Source of the DNA: Psychrobacter sp. Cmf 22.2
Lineage (GTDB): Bacteria > Pseudomonadota > Gammaproteobacteria > Pseudomonadales > Moraxellaceae
Reading direction: 5' to 3'
Length of the DNA stretch: 64,000 nt
Assembly (NCBI RefSeq): GCF_001921745.1
Contig: NZ_MRYA01000005.1
Span: forward strand, 62,001 to 126,000
How positions within the stretch are numbered: position 1 is the first letter of the stretch; every line of letters starts with the position of its first letter. This document shows positions 49,901-58,241 of the stretch, piece after piece. The position numbers and the translations under genes are program-made. The notes under the pieces were generated by a model. That model searched no databases and was not told the origin of the DNA. It saw only the letters and a list, made by a program, of their open reading frames with translations.

Positions 49901-50172
49901 TTGATCCTACCTAGCGTTTTGTCAGCCGATTTTTGGATGATAGTATCAATGGCTTGCTCATAAGCAGTGTCTGGCAGATCAGGATTTAGGGTAACTAAAG
50001 CATGGTGTAACTCACGAGTGAGAATAACCTCTGACTTGTCTTCTCTGCCGAGTAGACCATCTTTACCGAAGGTTTCGTTATGCCAAGCTGTGACGACTCG
50101 CCAGCCAAGCTCAATCAATACGTCTTTGGTTGCTTCCTCAACCATGCCATCTTCTGAATATTCGTAGCTCAT
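46966..50172 (-). CDS. hsdR: Type I restriction enzyme, R subunit
   Basis: Translocase-nuclease of a type I restriction system, 1068 aa. The N-terminal PD-(D/E)xK nuclease has Asp149 and the FFELK motif (Glu163, Lys165). The SF2 motor has Walker A QGSGKS (299-304), DEAH (408-411) and GFTGTPI, then the second RecA-like domain with DPDNPFRLAIVCAMWITGFDA and QTIARANRV. A C-terminal helical region would bind HsdM. It lies 32 bp after hsdS. Full length, no breaks. Confidence 0.96.
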   Translation of the reverse strand: MSYEYSEDGMVEEATKDVLIELGWRVVTAWHNETFGKDGLLGREDKSEVILTRELHHALVTLNPDLPDTAYEQAIDTIIQKSADKTLGRINQEKYKLLKDGVPVKFTNSDNELEERHLKVFDYNDYTNNSFLAVRQLEVIGDLYNRRPDMVGFVNGIPLVFFELKAHHKDLRHAYDDNFTDYKDTIPTIFHCNGFVILSNGIDTKVGTITSPYKYFLDWKRIEENAEGVVSLDTMIRGTCDPKRLMDIFENFLLFDTSYGEVVKIMAKNHQYIGVNKVIDQVDDIEDLQGKLGVFWHTQGSGKSYSMVFLCEKIHRTMGGSYTFLLVVDRSELESQLYDTFSGVGVVNEKHLIAGNKSGITGREHLRELLSENHRYIFTLIHKFSIDPKKESEYPLITNRKNVIVISDEAHRTQGGIYARNMRFYGLPNASYLGFTGTPIIKDEEELTKNIFGDYVSVYDFKRAVEDGATLPLHYLNKGELLEIDNPDLDEKMAEALEDENLDEEQRQKLIYKFSKNYPILTAQSRLETIAKDLVWHFNERGYQGKGMLVTLDKPTAVRMYDLIKNYWDEYLVELQKRIDDAEDLQEAQELRRKYKRVTETEVCVVVSSEQNEVDKFKKLGLDIATHRKKMVERDLEKEFKDPDNPFRLAIVCAMWITGFDAQSVSTVYLDKPIKGHTLMQTIARANRVYDDEKENGLIVDYGNVYEQLEKAYSVYGEGGNTGGGGKGEGTGSPIEDLSELEEELRAAIEETTKHLHSLDFDLESLKNANPMMRISKIQEAENCVCLNEDTRATFEVMARNVFRKYKALFPEPQAKAHTKDHNAIDAIYKRLNKSVKSADITEVMQKLQILVSDSISVKQSDHVDGIYIDLSNLDFDKLKGAFAKSEQKNTITYTLQQIIENKLKQMLKENPSRVKFYERYKEIIDDYNAGKSLENTVKVFDDLNDFVKDLSEEEQRAVKENLGDQEVLAIFDLLTEGKELSEKDVKEVKKVAKKTLDVLKAEKLNIERWRESREVIAQIKIVIHDNLLWLPQESYSDEDVDTKATDVYQHIFASYRGGNDSVYEMRA

Positions 50173-50204
50173 GACCGTCCCTATAAGTTATAGCTGTTTT
50201 ATTT

Positions 50205-51437
50205 TTATACTTCGATAATACCCATCATCAAACGTGGTAAGAGGATGTCTCTGGCTTCTTTAAGCTTTTCATTTTGTTGCTTAAGGTTCCAGATCACATC
50301 CAGATAGTCCTTAGTTTGTGCATCGAACTTATCGATTAATGATTTGGGTGGCAAACTAATAACATACTCTTTAAAGTCTATCGACTTCACGGCTGGATAA
50401 GCTGCGCCTGTCGCTCTATTAGTAAGATAAGCTATAAATTGTTCTGTACCTAAGACTTGATAAAGAAACGAGGTTGGAACTTCAGTTGGACTAACAACTG
50501 TAAAACCCGTCGATGCGATAGTATTTTCTTCTGGGTTCCAAATCACAGCATAAGACTTTCTATTTGGACGTACACATGACCAAATAATATCACCATGAGT
50601 AATTATTCTTTTGGCTCGACCAGGGGCTTCTTTGATTGGGTACTTGGTTGTATGGTCTATACTTTTTGTAGAAACGCTTGATATATCGATGTATTCAATA
50701 TCTTCATCAAAACTTGACGAAATACTGTTAGCGTTAACTTTTGCTATTTCTACTAACGTTGTATTCGTCCACCCATTGAGTAAACCTGTCTCTGCATCGA
50801 TTTTAGTATTTTCATGATTAGGAAACTTCATACGCACAAACCATTCTTCATAGATGAGCTGTGCTTGCTCTTCTAATAGCTCGATACGCTTTATATTGTT
50901 TTCGATTAAGTCATCATAGGCAGATAAAATGTCGGCAATTTTCTGTTGGGTTGGCAAAGGTGGAAGATGAATTTTGATACTACCTATATCTCTATTACTT
51001 ATATTCGCTTGGTTTCCAGCACCTTTGGCACGCAACCCTACATTTTGAAAAAAATGATCTGTTGTTAAGAAGTAATATAAAAAATTATGATCGCAGATCT
51101 TATTTTTTACTTTGAATTTTCCAACACGCTGATTAAGTAAAAGTTTTTCTTTGTGCCTTGATTTAGCGACTCTTCCAACTGCTGATGAAGGAAGCGTTAT
51201 ATGTGAACCAGTCATAGCAATTACAAAGTCATCATATTGAATATGATACTTTTCGTTTAACTTTAAAAAATCTTTATCAACGAAGTCTCCATTATCAATG
51301 ACAAGCACTTTGTCTTTTAGACTTTTAATCTTAATAATAGGTACACCTGAACTGATAAAATCTTTTGATTTGAAAGCATAGCCATTAATAATTTTAGCAA
51401 CGTCATCTATAGTATATTCTCTCCAGTCTTCCTTCAC
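50205..51437 (-). CDS. hsdS: Type I restriction enzyme, S (specificity) subunit
   Basis: 410 aa, two target-recognition domains each ending in a helical spacer. The first spacer reads LPPLPTQQKIADILSAYDDLIENN, followed by a long helix; the second domain ends with SLPPKSLIDKFDAQTKDY. It starts at GTG (51437), overlapping the hsdM stop as GTGA, which implies translational coupling. The recognition sequence should be bipartite but cannot be read from the protein. Confidence 0.93.
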   Translation of the reverse strand: MKEDWREYTIDDVAKIINGYAFKSKDFISSGVPIIKIKSLKDKVLVIDNGDFVDKDFLKLNEKYHIQYDDFVIAMTGSHITLPSSAVGRVAKSRHKEKLLLNQRVGKFKVKNKICDHNFLYYFLTTDHFFQNVGLRAKGAGNQANISNRDIGSIKIHLPPLPTQQKIADILSAYDDLIENNIKRIELLEEQAQLIYEEWFVRMKFPNHENTKIDAETGLLNGWTNTTLVEIAKVNANSISSSFDEDIEYIDISSVSTKSIDHTTKYPIKEAPGRAKRIITHGDIIWSCVRPNRKSYAVIWNPEENTIASTGFTVVSPTEVPTSFLYQVLGTEQFIAYLTNRATGAAYPAVKSIDFKEYVISLPPKSLIDKFDAQTKDYLDVIWNLKQQNEKLKEARDILLPRLMMGIIEV

Positions 51438-53014
51438 AGCTCAACCCCTTGAATCTTTTTCATAAGCTCAACTGCTTCTTCATTTAGACTGCTAAGCTCT
51501 GAGCGGATCTCAGTCATACGTCCTTTATAGTCAAAATCCATATCGATGTCGATATTTACGCCCACATAGCGACCTGGAGTCAGGCTATAGTCTTGCTCTT
51601 TTAAATCATCTAAGTCTACTACCTTGCATAACCCCTCGACATCAGCATACGTGCCATCAGGGAAATGTTCAGCAAACCACTCATTTTCTTTACTAATGCC
51701 AAGATCATCACCACGAAATGCGTTGATAAGGGCGGTTAGACCCTCTAATTGATCCTCACTGAAATCTTGAATCGTACTACTGACCTTACGATAAGTGTTG
51801 CGCGCATCGATCATTAAGATTTTGTCTTTATTTTCCGCCTTCTTATCTTTATTAAAGAACCACACATGACATGGCAATGATCGGGTATAAAAGAAATTGT
51901 TGGCGATAGAGACAATACATTCTACGTCGCCCGTTTCTATTAGCTTTTGACGTATTAGCTTTTCAGCATGACCTGCGTCAGTTGCTGACGATGCCATGAC
52001 AAAGCCTGCCCGACCTGACTCATTCAGATAACTGTGAAAGTACTGAATCCATAAATAGTTACCGTTACCTATCGTTCCGCCTTTAGTCAACGGTGCGCCA
52101 AACGGCAAGCGAGCATCTTCTGTTAGAAACTTATTCTTACCATCGATACCGCTCACGTTGAATGGTGGGTTTGCCATCACAAAATCACATTTACCAGTGA
52201 GGTTATGCGGATTGGTATAAAAACTATTGCTCTCAATAATAGCGCCTTCAATGCCATGGACAGCAAGGTTCATCTTAGCTAGCTTAGTATTATTATTCTT
52301 AAGCTCTGTACCGTATACCGTGATGGCTTTATTGACGCTTTTGTCTGGGTTATGATCTCGAATAAAGTGAGCTGTCTGTACGAACATACCACCAGAGCCA
52401 CAAGCTGGATCATGAACGACACCATGGTCTGGCTGTATAAAGTTAACGATTAGATTAACCAGTGATGGCGGTGTAAAGAACTCGCCACCTTCTTGTGCGC
52501 CCGCACCTTGCATGGAGAACTTCATCAAAAAGAACTCATAAATACGACCAAAAACGTCTCCTTTAGCTTTTTTCACTGCATCCTTATTGAATACACGCAC
52601 AAGGTCACGCAATAACTTACTATCAAATGCTTGATAGTTTTTTGGCAGTATACCTACTAAAGAAGGGTATTCTTGTTCGATGAGCTTCATCGCATTGTTG
52701 ATAGCTTCAGCGATATTCTCACTTTCAGGTAACGCTGCAAGATAGTCATATTTTGCTTTTTCAGGCAGCAAAATAGACCCTGCGGCGACAAAATCGTCTT
52801 TGGTTACTTCGCGCTTTTGACCAGTACGAGGGTTGATAGGTAACGACTCTTCAATATTGACCTTGGCGTCTTCATAGCGATTCTGTACAAACCGTAAAAA
52901 TACCAAGCCTAATATAGGGTCTTTGTATTCAGCAGCGGTCAGCGTTGAATTCGCACGTAAATTATCAGCTGCGCCCCATAAGTCGCTTTCGAGCTCTTTG
53001 ATTGAGATATCCAT
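51434..53014 (-). CDS. hsdM: Type I restriction enzyme, M (N6-adenine methylase) subunit
   Basis: 526 aa. The N-terminal helical HsdM domain (ESDLWGAADNLRANSTLTAAEY) precedes the SAM-binding motif DPACGSGG (202-209) and catalytic NPPF (282-285), both intact. The C-terminal end forms the coiled segment used to contact HsdS. Preceded by the methylase-like fusion gene (136-bp gap) and overlapping hsdS by 4 bp. Confidence 0.96.
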   Translation of the reverse strand: MDISIKELESDLWGAADNLRANSTLTAAEYKDPILGLVFLRFVQNRYEDAKVNIEESLPINPRTGQKREVTKDDFVAAGSILLPEKAKYDYLAALPESENIAEAINNAMKLIEQEYPSLVGILPKNYQAFDSKLLRDLVRVFNKDAVKKAKGDVFGRIYEFFLMKFSMQGAGAQEGGEFFTPPSLVNLIVNFIQPDHGVVHDPACGSGGMFVQTAHFIRDHNPDKSVNKAITVYGTELKNNNTKLAKMNLAVHGIEGAIIESNSFYTNPHNLTGKCDFVMANPPFNVSGIDGKNKFLTEDARLPFGAPLTKGGTIGNGNYLWIQYFHSYLNESGRAGFVMASSATDAGHAEKLIRQKLIETGDVECIVSIANNFFYTRSLPCHVWFFNKDKKAENKDKILMIDARNTYRKVSSTIQDFSEDQLEGLTALINAFRGDDLGISKENEWFAEHFPDGTYADVEGLCKVVDLDDLKEQDYSLTPGRYVGVNIDIDMDFDYKGRMTEIRSELSSLNEEAVELMKKIQGVEL

Positions 53015-53150
53015 GAACGGTTATTTTCCTAATCTATATTTGAATGATTACTGCTTATATATTGCACTATAAAAGGTAAGCTGATTATGAAAGTTAAAAC
53101 CACATCAGCATACTTTCTATCGCACTAGCTTGGACAGTATGATTTGAATT

Positions 53151-54947
53151 TTAGAGTTTCCAAAGCTGATCTTGTCGTGCTTGCTGCTCTAATACTAGCT
53201 TTTGGATGGTTTGCTGAGTCTCTCGGCTCTTATCTACACACTCAATTGCCTGTTCTTGCTCATCATCAGACGGTACTATAACAGGTATCTGCTTGAGCTC
53301 TTTTAATGATATATTGGGTATAGTAGCCCCTTTAACTAGGCTAGCAATTTGAGTTTGCCCAATATGCGATTTTAGATAAGCATATAAAACCTTTGGATTC
53401 ATTTTGTCAGAAGTTGTCCTTATCACTATCGCTGATCGGTTTACCATCCAACATCCATCACCTGTTGTTGGTACATCTTCGGGAACAATACCAAGCTTAC
53501 CAGCAGAACCTTTTAGAATGAAAATTATATCATTTGGCTGTAAAAAACCTGATTGGTTCTTCGCACGCTCTGACTCTGATATGTAAGCCTTTTTAGTTGG
53601 TGTAGAGATATCACCAATGTCGTTTAGTTCACTAGCGCCCACTTCTAAGACAGTATAGTCACCTTCATCTGGCTTAACAGATAAGCCGCGCTCAAAACGA
53701 ACGATACTATCAAGAGTGGCTGTCGTTGACTCGCTAAGAATTTTATCAACAGTCTTTTCTTCTGGATCCAACAGGTAACGTCCGATATTCAAATGATAGT
53801 CATTTTCTTGAATTGCGAACACTGGTACTGAAATTGCGCTATCTAGCTGCTCATTAGATGCTAAATACTCTAAAATAATATCTATATTTCTTAAGCTAAG
53901 TAGTCGTCTGGTTGTCTTTTTAATGAACGCTTCACCAGTTACATCTATAAATCTTACCGATTGGTTATGACCATTTGGCTCAATGATTAATAACGATGTC
54001 TTTACAGCAGTTCCTGTCCAGATCCCTGACGGTAAAGATATGACTGCTTTGAGCATACCGTTAGCAACTAAATGCTCTCTTAAGTCTTTTTCCATAGTGG
54101 AATATAAAAACCCTTCAGTTACTGAGACAATGACGGTTTCACGGCATTGTTTAAGCAAATGTAAGATATTAGCTGATTCTACTTTCTTAGTTGGTATGAT
54201 AAATCGATCGTAAGTATCAATATTATCAGAGATATGCTTTGGTACTGTTACGCCCATTGGTGAGAAGCTGATACCATAATCAAAAGTCTCTAATTCGTTC
54301 TTGGACTTTGTATAACTAGGTTTATCTAATGCATCAGAATACGTTACCTCAAACTCATTTTCGCTCATCAATGATAAAGCATCTGCTATCATTCCTGACT
54401 GATTGATTGTCTCATAATAAACGCTTTCAGACTCTTCGCTAATTATAGTAACTAGAGGAAGTGAAGCAGGTGACATTAGATAGGTTGTCTTACCACTTTT
54501 ATCACCTAATAAAGCATTTGCTAGCAGGTATACGCTGAAGTCTGCAAAACCTTCATTAGTCGAGGAGGTGAAGTTTGAAATTATTGTTCTGATTGAATCA
54601 ACTGCTGGGCTTTCTAGAGTGATGTCTTCATACTTCAACAACGTATTTATCGCGCTATGAAGAAATGGTAATGGCAGATCCTCTAGAGCATTATCGTGTG
54701 AGAAAACTCGCTGTATCTGGCTATCCTCACTTGCTTTGAGAGCCTCCACAAGCGCTAGCCACTCGCCTTTATATTCCGCTAAACTTTGACTTAGCTTTAA
54801 ACCCTTCGGAAGCTTACCTTCTTTTGATAACACTAAAATAGCCGCTAGCTTCAGTGCGATTTCGTTTTCATTGTGTCTTCTAATACCATATTGATGCATT
54901 AGATCATATAAGCTTATGACCAGCTCTTTAGTTTTATATTTTTGCAT
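53151..54947 (-). CDS. Degenerate N6-methylase fused to a specificity (TRD) domain
   Basis: 598 aa. Residues about 130-380 have the second half of an HsdM-type methylase fold (SVTEGFLYSTMEKDLREHL; ISLPSGIWTGTAVKTSLLII; VRFIDVTGEAF). The catalytic motifs are lost: where DPACGSGG belongs there is YLMSPASLP, and where NPPF belongs there is YGISFSPMG. Residues about 400-560 form a single HsdS-type recognition domain (SIVRFERGLSVKPDEGDYTV; ATIPNISLKELKQIPVIVP) followed by a helical tail. It should bind DNA but not methylate it. Located directly upstream of hsdM on the same strand. It could be a specificity modulator or part of a distinct complex. Confidence 0.75.
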   Translation of the reverse strand: MQKYKTKELVISLYDLMHQYGIRRHNENEIALKLAAILVLSKEGKLPKGLKLSQSLAEYKGEWLALVEALKASEDSQIQRVFSHDNALEDLPLPFLHSAINTLLKYEDITLESPAVDSIRTIISNFTSSTNEGFADFSVYLLANALLGDKSGKTTYLMSPASLPLVTIISEESESVYYETINQSGMIADALSLMSENEFEVTYSDALDKPSYTKSKNELETFDYGISFSPMGVTVPKHISDNIDTYDRFIIPTKKVESANILHLLKQCRETVIVSVTEGFLYSTMEKDLREHLVANGMLKAVISLPSGIWTGTAVKTSLLIIEPNGHNQSVRFIDVTGEAFIKKTTRRLLSLRNIDIILEYLASNEQLDSAISVPVFAIQENDYHLNIGRYLLDPEEKTVDKILSESTTATLDSIVRFERGLSVKPDEGDYTVLEVGASELNDIGDISTPTKKAYISESERAKNQSGFLQPNDIIFILKGSAGKLGIVPEDVPTTGDGCWMVNRSAIVIRTTSDKMNPKVLYAYLKSHIGQTQIASLVKGATIPNISLKELKQIPVIVPSDDEQEQAIECVDKSRETQQTIQKLVLEQQARQDQLWKL

Positions 54948-54987
54948 AAGATGAAATTACCTTTAATTTTTAGTGTTGAAAGACATG

Positions 54988-55173
54988 CTATTTAAAAGCA
55001 AGTCTTCGATCATAGCTGTCTAAGTTATAGGTAGTAATCAATGTGTCATTTTCAGAAACGACGACGACTCCACCTTTTTTTAAGATATTCTTCAGTGTCT
55101 TAATAGCCGCTTGAATCTCTTTGACATTAAGATCTGCGCCAGAACTTATTTTCTCATAACAGCTTAGTTTCAT
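54988..55173 (-). CDS. Small protein, C-terminal half of a DUF4258-like domain
   Basis: 61 aa starting MKLSCYEKISSGADLN. The end, KKGGVVVVSENDTLITTYNL, fits the final strands of DUF4258-type small proteins as I recall them. Its ATG overlaps the stop of the upstream small gene (ATGA). It ends 40 bp before the methylase-fusion gene. It may be a separate protein or half of one split by an old frameshift. Confidence 0.5.
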   Translation of the reverse strand: MKLSCYEKISSGADLNVKEIQAAIKTLKNILKKGGVVVVSENDTLITTYNLDSYDRRLAFK

Positions 55174-55355
55174 CTTACTCTCTCCTTTTTACACGCTAGA
55201 AGAAACTCGAATTCTACGAGTAGTTCTTTTGCGCGTCGCTTGTTCACAATGACCTTATCCCCGTTTACTTCTCCAAAAGCCATAACAATATCTAGTTCGG
55301 CTTTACCTATAGCCCGTTGACCCATCCTCGATACTAAATGCGTTGAAGCTTTCAT
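55170..55355 (-). CDS. Small protein, N-terminal half of a DUF4258-like domain
   Basis: 61 aa from the ATG at 55355, which has AAGGAA at ideal spacing; the frame stays open to 55511 but without a ribosome site. THLVSRMGQRAIGKAELDIV and FGEVNGDKVIVNK match the front of DUF4258-type domains, without the final VVVV-x-LITTY strands, which occur in the next, overlapping gene. It is the first gene of the restriction operon. DUF4258 relatives include toxin-like proteins; no function is assigned here. Confidence 0.5.
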   Translation of the reverse strand: MKASTHLVSRMGQRAIGKAELDIVMAFGEVNGDKVIVNKRRAKELLVEFEFLLACKKERVR

Positions 55356-55511
55356 AAGAATTTCCTTGCGATCATTATTTGATGCAAGTAGTGTCTCATA
55401 TAAATTCAATAATGTAAATAGTATTGATATAATATTTTTATATTTTATATATAATTTTTTAGATATTGGTGGCTTTATAACTCTGTCAATAGGCTTATCT
55501 TCAGTTATCAA

Positions 55512-55847
55512 GCAAGGCTGTACAGGGTATTACCTAGATTATGAGAGGGTACGTTTGGAGAAGTATTTAGTAGACAAGGGTGATTTTATCGCTTTATATT
55601 TATAAGAAAAACATATCATTATTTGCATGCACAGTAAGAATTAGACGTGCTTCTTTGTCAGAAGGTCTCTTGGGTTGCTTAAGGCGGTAGTAAATAGTAT
55701 TAAGCAATGAGGTAGAAAAATAGATATACTAGAAATGGTTTTTTGGTGATAATATATGTTTGAAATTAAATAGTTGATTGGAAATATCTTGATACAATTA
55801 ATCGAGAGAAAATCCCATTATCTGCCTTGCCTCCAATACTGTGAAGC
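55512..55847. other. Non-coding right end of the element
   Basis: AT-rich sequence with no supported gene on either strand; a 79-codon rightward frame (55366-55605) overlaps the small gene and lacks a ribosome site. The promoter of the leftward restriction operon should lie here or just within the 55356-55511 segment. Confidence 0.5.
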
Positions 55848-55869
55848 TGTTGGTCTATTTGATGGTCTA
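55848..55869. promoter_or_regulatory. Right arm-type sites for the integrase
   Basis: TGTTGGTCTA (55848-55857) and TGATGGTCTA (55860-55869), spaced 12 bp start to start, exactly as at 31420 and 31432 on the left. They lie about 60 bp inside attR. Confidence 0.75.
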
Positions 55870-55930
55870 ATAATTAGCTACAGTATATTAAATACATCTA
55901 TATCAATAACTTAAACATATAGTTAGACTT

Positions 55931-55952
55931 CCTCCTTCACCGCCAATCTTAT
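55931..55952 (+). repeat. attR core, 22-bp direct repeat
   Basis: Exact copy of 31260-31281, the tRNA-Ser 3' end plus 7 bp. It marks the far boundary of an element of about 24.7 kb. No second tRNA body precedes it. Confidence 0.92.
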
Positions 55953-56038
55953 TCTATTTTATCCAGCCTTTGTTCTTACTATTCCTTTCTGCTTGATATC
56001 ATCAAGACCTTTTACATTAAGCTGCTCATAAAAGTCAT

Positions 56039-56452
56039 TTAGTTAAGCTGAGGCGGTACAGAATATGTGCCAACTACATGAGCTACCATATCGCTAGAAC
56101 CTTCTGAATACAAAGAGACCTCACCTACTATTAGTGTGCGCCCTACTTTTAACAATTTACACTCGGCAATAATACGCGCTTGGGCTGAGGGTTTGCGTAA
56201 AAAGTTAATGGTAAGGCTCGTCGTTACAGTCAGCGGGACAATACCTATTTTGCCTAGTATCGCCACATAAATGGCGACATCAGCGATACTCATCAGTACT
56301 GGCCCAGAGACCGTACCACCAGGACGCAGCTCGTCTATACCGATGTCATGTGCTAAAGTTGCCCCTTTATCATCTACTGCTTCAATAATGCATTTGGTTT
56401 GGGGAAACTCCGATGTTATAAAAGCGACAATCTCTTCTTTGGTTGCAGACAT
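56039..56452 (-). CDS. PaaI-type thioesterase (hotdog fold)
   Basis: 137 aa. Hotdog-domain pattern: LRPGGTVSGPVLMSIADVAIYVAIL with the Gly-Gly loop and the catalytic-region Asp, then VTTSLTINFLRKPSAQARIIAECKLLKVGRTLIVGEVSLYS. Hydrolyses an acyl-CoA thioester, probably aryl-CoA or a medium-chain substrate; the substrate is not determinable. First core gene after the element. Confidence 0.85.
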   Translation of the reverse strand: MSATKEEIVAFITSEFPQTKCIIEAVDDKGATLAHDIGIDELRPGGTVSGPVLMSIADVAIYVAILGKIGIVPLTVTTSLTINFLRKPSAQARIIAECKLLKVGRTLIVGEVSLYSEGSSDMVAHVVGTYSVPPQLN

Positions 56453-56545
56453 ATATCTTCCTTGAGTTTGATTTTTATTACCTTTCTGTCTTTATCTGAA
56501 CGTTACTTTTCTCAATCATCATAACAAATTTTTAGATCATTACAC

Positions 56546-57490
56546 TTAACTATCTGTTGTCGATGTCTTCGCTATTGTCACACCGCCCCAGGTAACAAGC
56601 GCGACACCAAGCGCAATTAGAGAGGCGCCCAATAACAACCCCTCTGGCGGTGCTTCACCTTGCAGAAGAATAGCAACAGGGACGCCAACGATCGCTCCTA
56701 CTGCGCCTAATAAGCTCAATAAAACTGGACCGCCCGTTTTTTGTAGCAAAAACAGCAGTAAAAATTGGCCAGCAAAGATTAATGCTTGGATAGCGATTAA
56801 CCAAAGCGACTTAGATTCTGTTAGCGGTACAATAATTGAAAAGTTAGACAACATGCTGACAATGCCAAGCATTATTGCAGCGGCAATGAGCATGCCTGGG
56901 GCAAGTGAGCTAGGAGATGCGTTATCTGGCCAGCGTAAGGTACGATAAAGATTGCCGATGGCAAGCAAAACTGGTCCACAAAGCGCCAATAAAATCCAAA
57001 ATACACTGGCATCTGGTGTAGAGAACTTGCGTGCTGCCAACACACCCACACCCAAAAGTGCTGCCACAACTCCAATAGCACGGAGCGCATTAAAGCGCTC
57101 TATCCGCAGCACTAGAGCACCAAGATAAGTAAGCAGTGGCGGCAGAGCAATAATCAGAGCGACAAAACTTGCACCAACGTGTGGAATGGCTGAAAAAAAG
57201 ATTAGATTGGATCCTGCAACGCTTACCAACGCTGCCACCAAGTAATACTCAAAACTGTGTTTATTTAAAGGCGGTAGCTCATTTCTTATAAAAGCGATGA
57301 TGAATAAAATAATTGCGGCCCCTGTGATTGACCAAAACAAAAAAGCCAACGGCGTCAAATTAATGACGTTTGCGTATTTCGCTAAATTGGTAGACACTCC
57401 TATTAACACACCGCCAGCTAACAGGCATACTAGAGGAATAATCCATTTGGGCTGAGTATGTGATATTCCTTGTTGCCTGTATTCATTCAT
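56546..57490 (-). CDS. EamA/DMT-family transporter
   Basis: 314-aa inner-membrane protein with ten hydrophobic helices in two EamA repeats (residues about 15-145 and 165-305). Start region WIIPLVCLLAGGVLIGVSTNLAKYA; second repeat ends LLLGASLIALGVALVTWGG. Probably a metabolite exporter. It lies 93 bp upstream of the thioesterase on the same strand. Confidence 0.82.
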   Translation of the reverse strand: MNEYRQQGISHTQPKWIIPLVCLLAGGVLIGVSTNLAKYANVINLTPLAFLFWSITGAAIILFIIAFIRNELPPLNKHSFEYYLVAALVSVAGSNLIFFSAIPHVGASFVALIIALPPLLTYLGALVLRIERFNALRAIGVVAALLGVGVLAARKFSTPDASVFWILLALCGPVLLAIGNLYRTLRWPDNASPSSLAPGMLIAAAIMLGIVSMLSNFSIIVPLTESKSLWLIAIQALIFAGQFLLLFLLQKTGGPVLLSLLGAVGAIVGVPVAILLQGEAPPEGLLLGASLIALGVALVTWGGVTIAKTSTTDS

Positions 57491-57937
57491 CGTTTATCCT
57501 ACTCACTTGAAACATACTTGATTAATCAATGATCGTTAAAACTTTACCTGAATAACAACCAAGTAAAAACCAATACAATGAATATTTTACTTCTCTCTAT
57601 TAAGGCCTATCATTAATTAGCACATCTATATTCATAGATATCTTAAAATAGTTAATTTTTTTAAAATACGACTTGGCCCTGTAATATTCATGGTCATTAT
57701 TAGCTAACTATTATCTAATTACCCACCACTGATATGCTAATAATTATTTTTTAACATCTAAGTCGCTATCCCCCATATAAAGGTTTTAAGTCGTTTATTT
57801 ATATATTAAAATACCTATAACAACTGTCACAAACTTTGTTGACAATAGATATATTAATAAACTATAGTTTGCATTTTTATTCTTATCGTGTATATTCGTT
57901 TTTATGGATATTAACGATGAAAAAAGGATGTATGGCA
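57491..57937. other. AT-rich intergenic region
   Basis: About 450 bp between divergent genes with no supported gene and no strong repeat. Promoters for both flanking genes are expected but not identified. Confidence 0.45.
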
Positions 57938-58147
57938 ATGGAAAAAAGGGTACATGGCATATCACTCACTGATCATGAAGTATCTTTAATACATACTTCA
58001 TTGAGTAACTTTCAACGAGATCTGATTAATCGTTTTAAATCATTAAAGGAGGTGACTGAAGAAGGAGAAGAGGTTTGGATTGGTGATTATGACAGAATGC
58101 AATTGGACGTCATCGATTCAATACAAAAAAAACTCTCAGAGTTTTGA
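57938..58147 (+). CDS. Small hypothetical protein, 69 aa
   Basis: Charged helical protein starting MEKRVHGISLTDHEVSLIHT and ending IQKKLSEF. The ATG at 57938 has AAGGA 9 nt upstream; ATGs at 57932 and 57917 are alternatives. Unrecognised; it may be a Psychrobacter-type small cytoplasmic protein. Confidence 0.55.
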   Translation: MEKRVHGISLTDHEVSLIHTSLSNFQRDLINRFKSLKEVTEEGEEVWIGDYDRMQLDVIDSIQKKLSEF

Positions 58148-58241
58148 TAAATTTGCATATCATTGTATAGCGGTTGCTTTGCTACAATGATTAAACTTAT
58201 TAACCATCACTCCCTGATTGGTTAATGAAGATATAAGAGTC

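Noticed and set aside
55366..55605. 79-codon rightward frame at the right end of the element
   Set aside because: Overlaps the upstream part of the small leftward gene and has no ribosome site.
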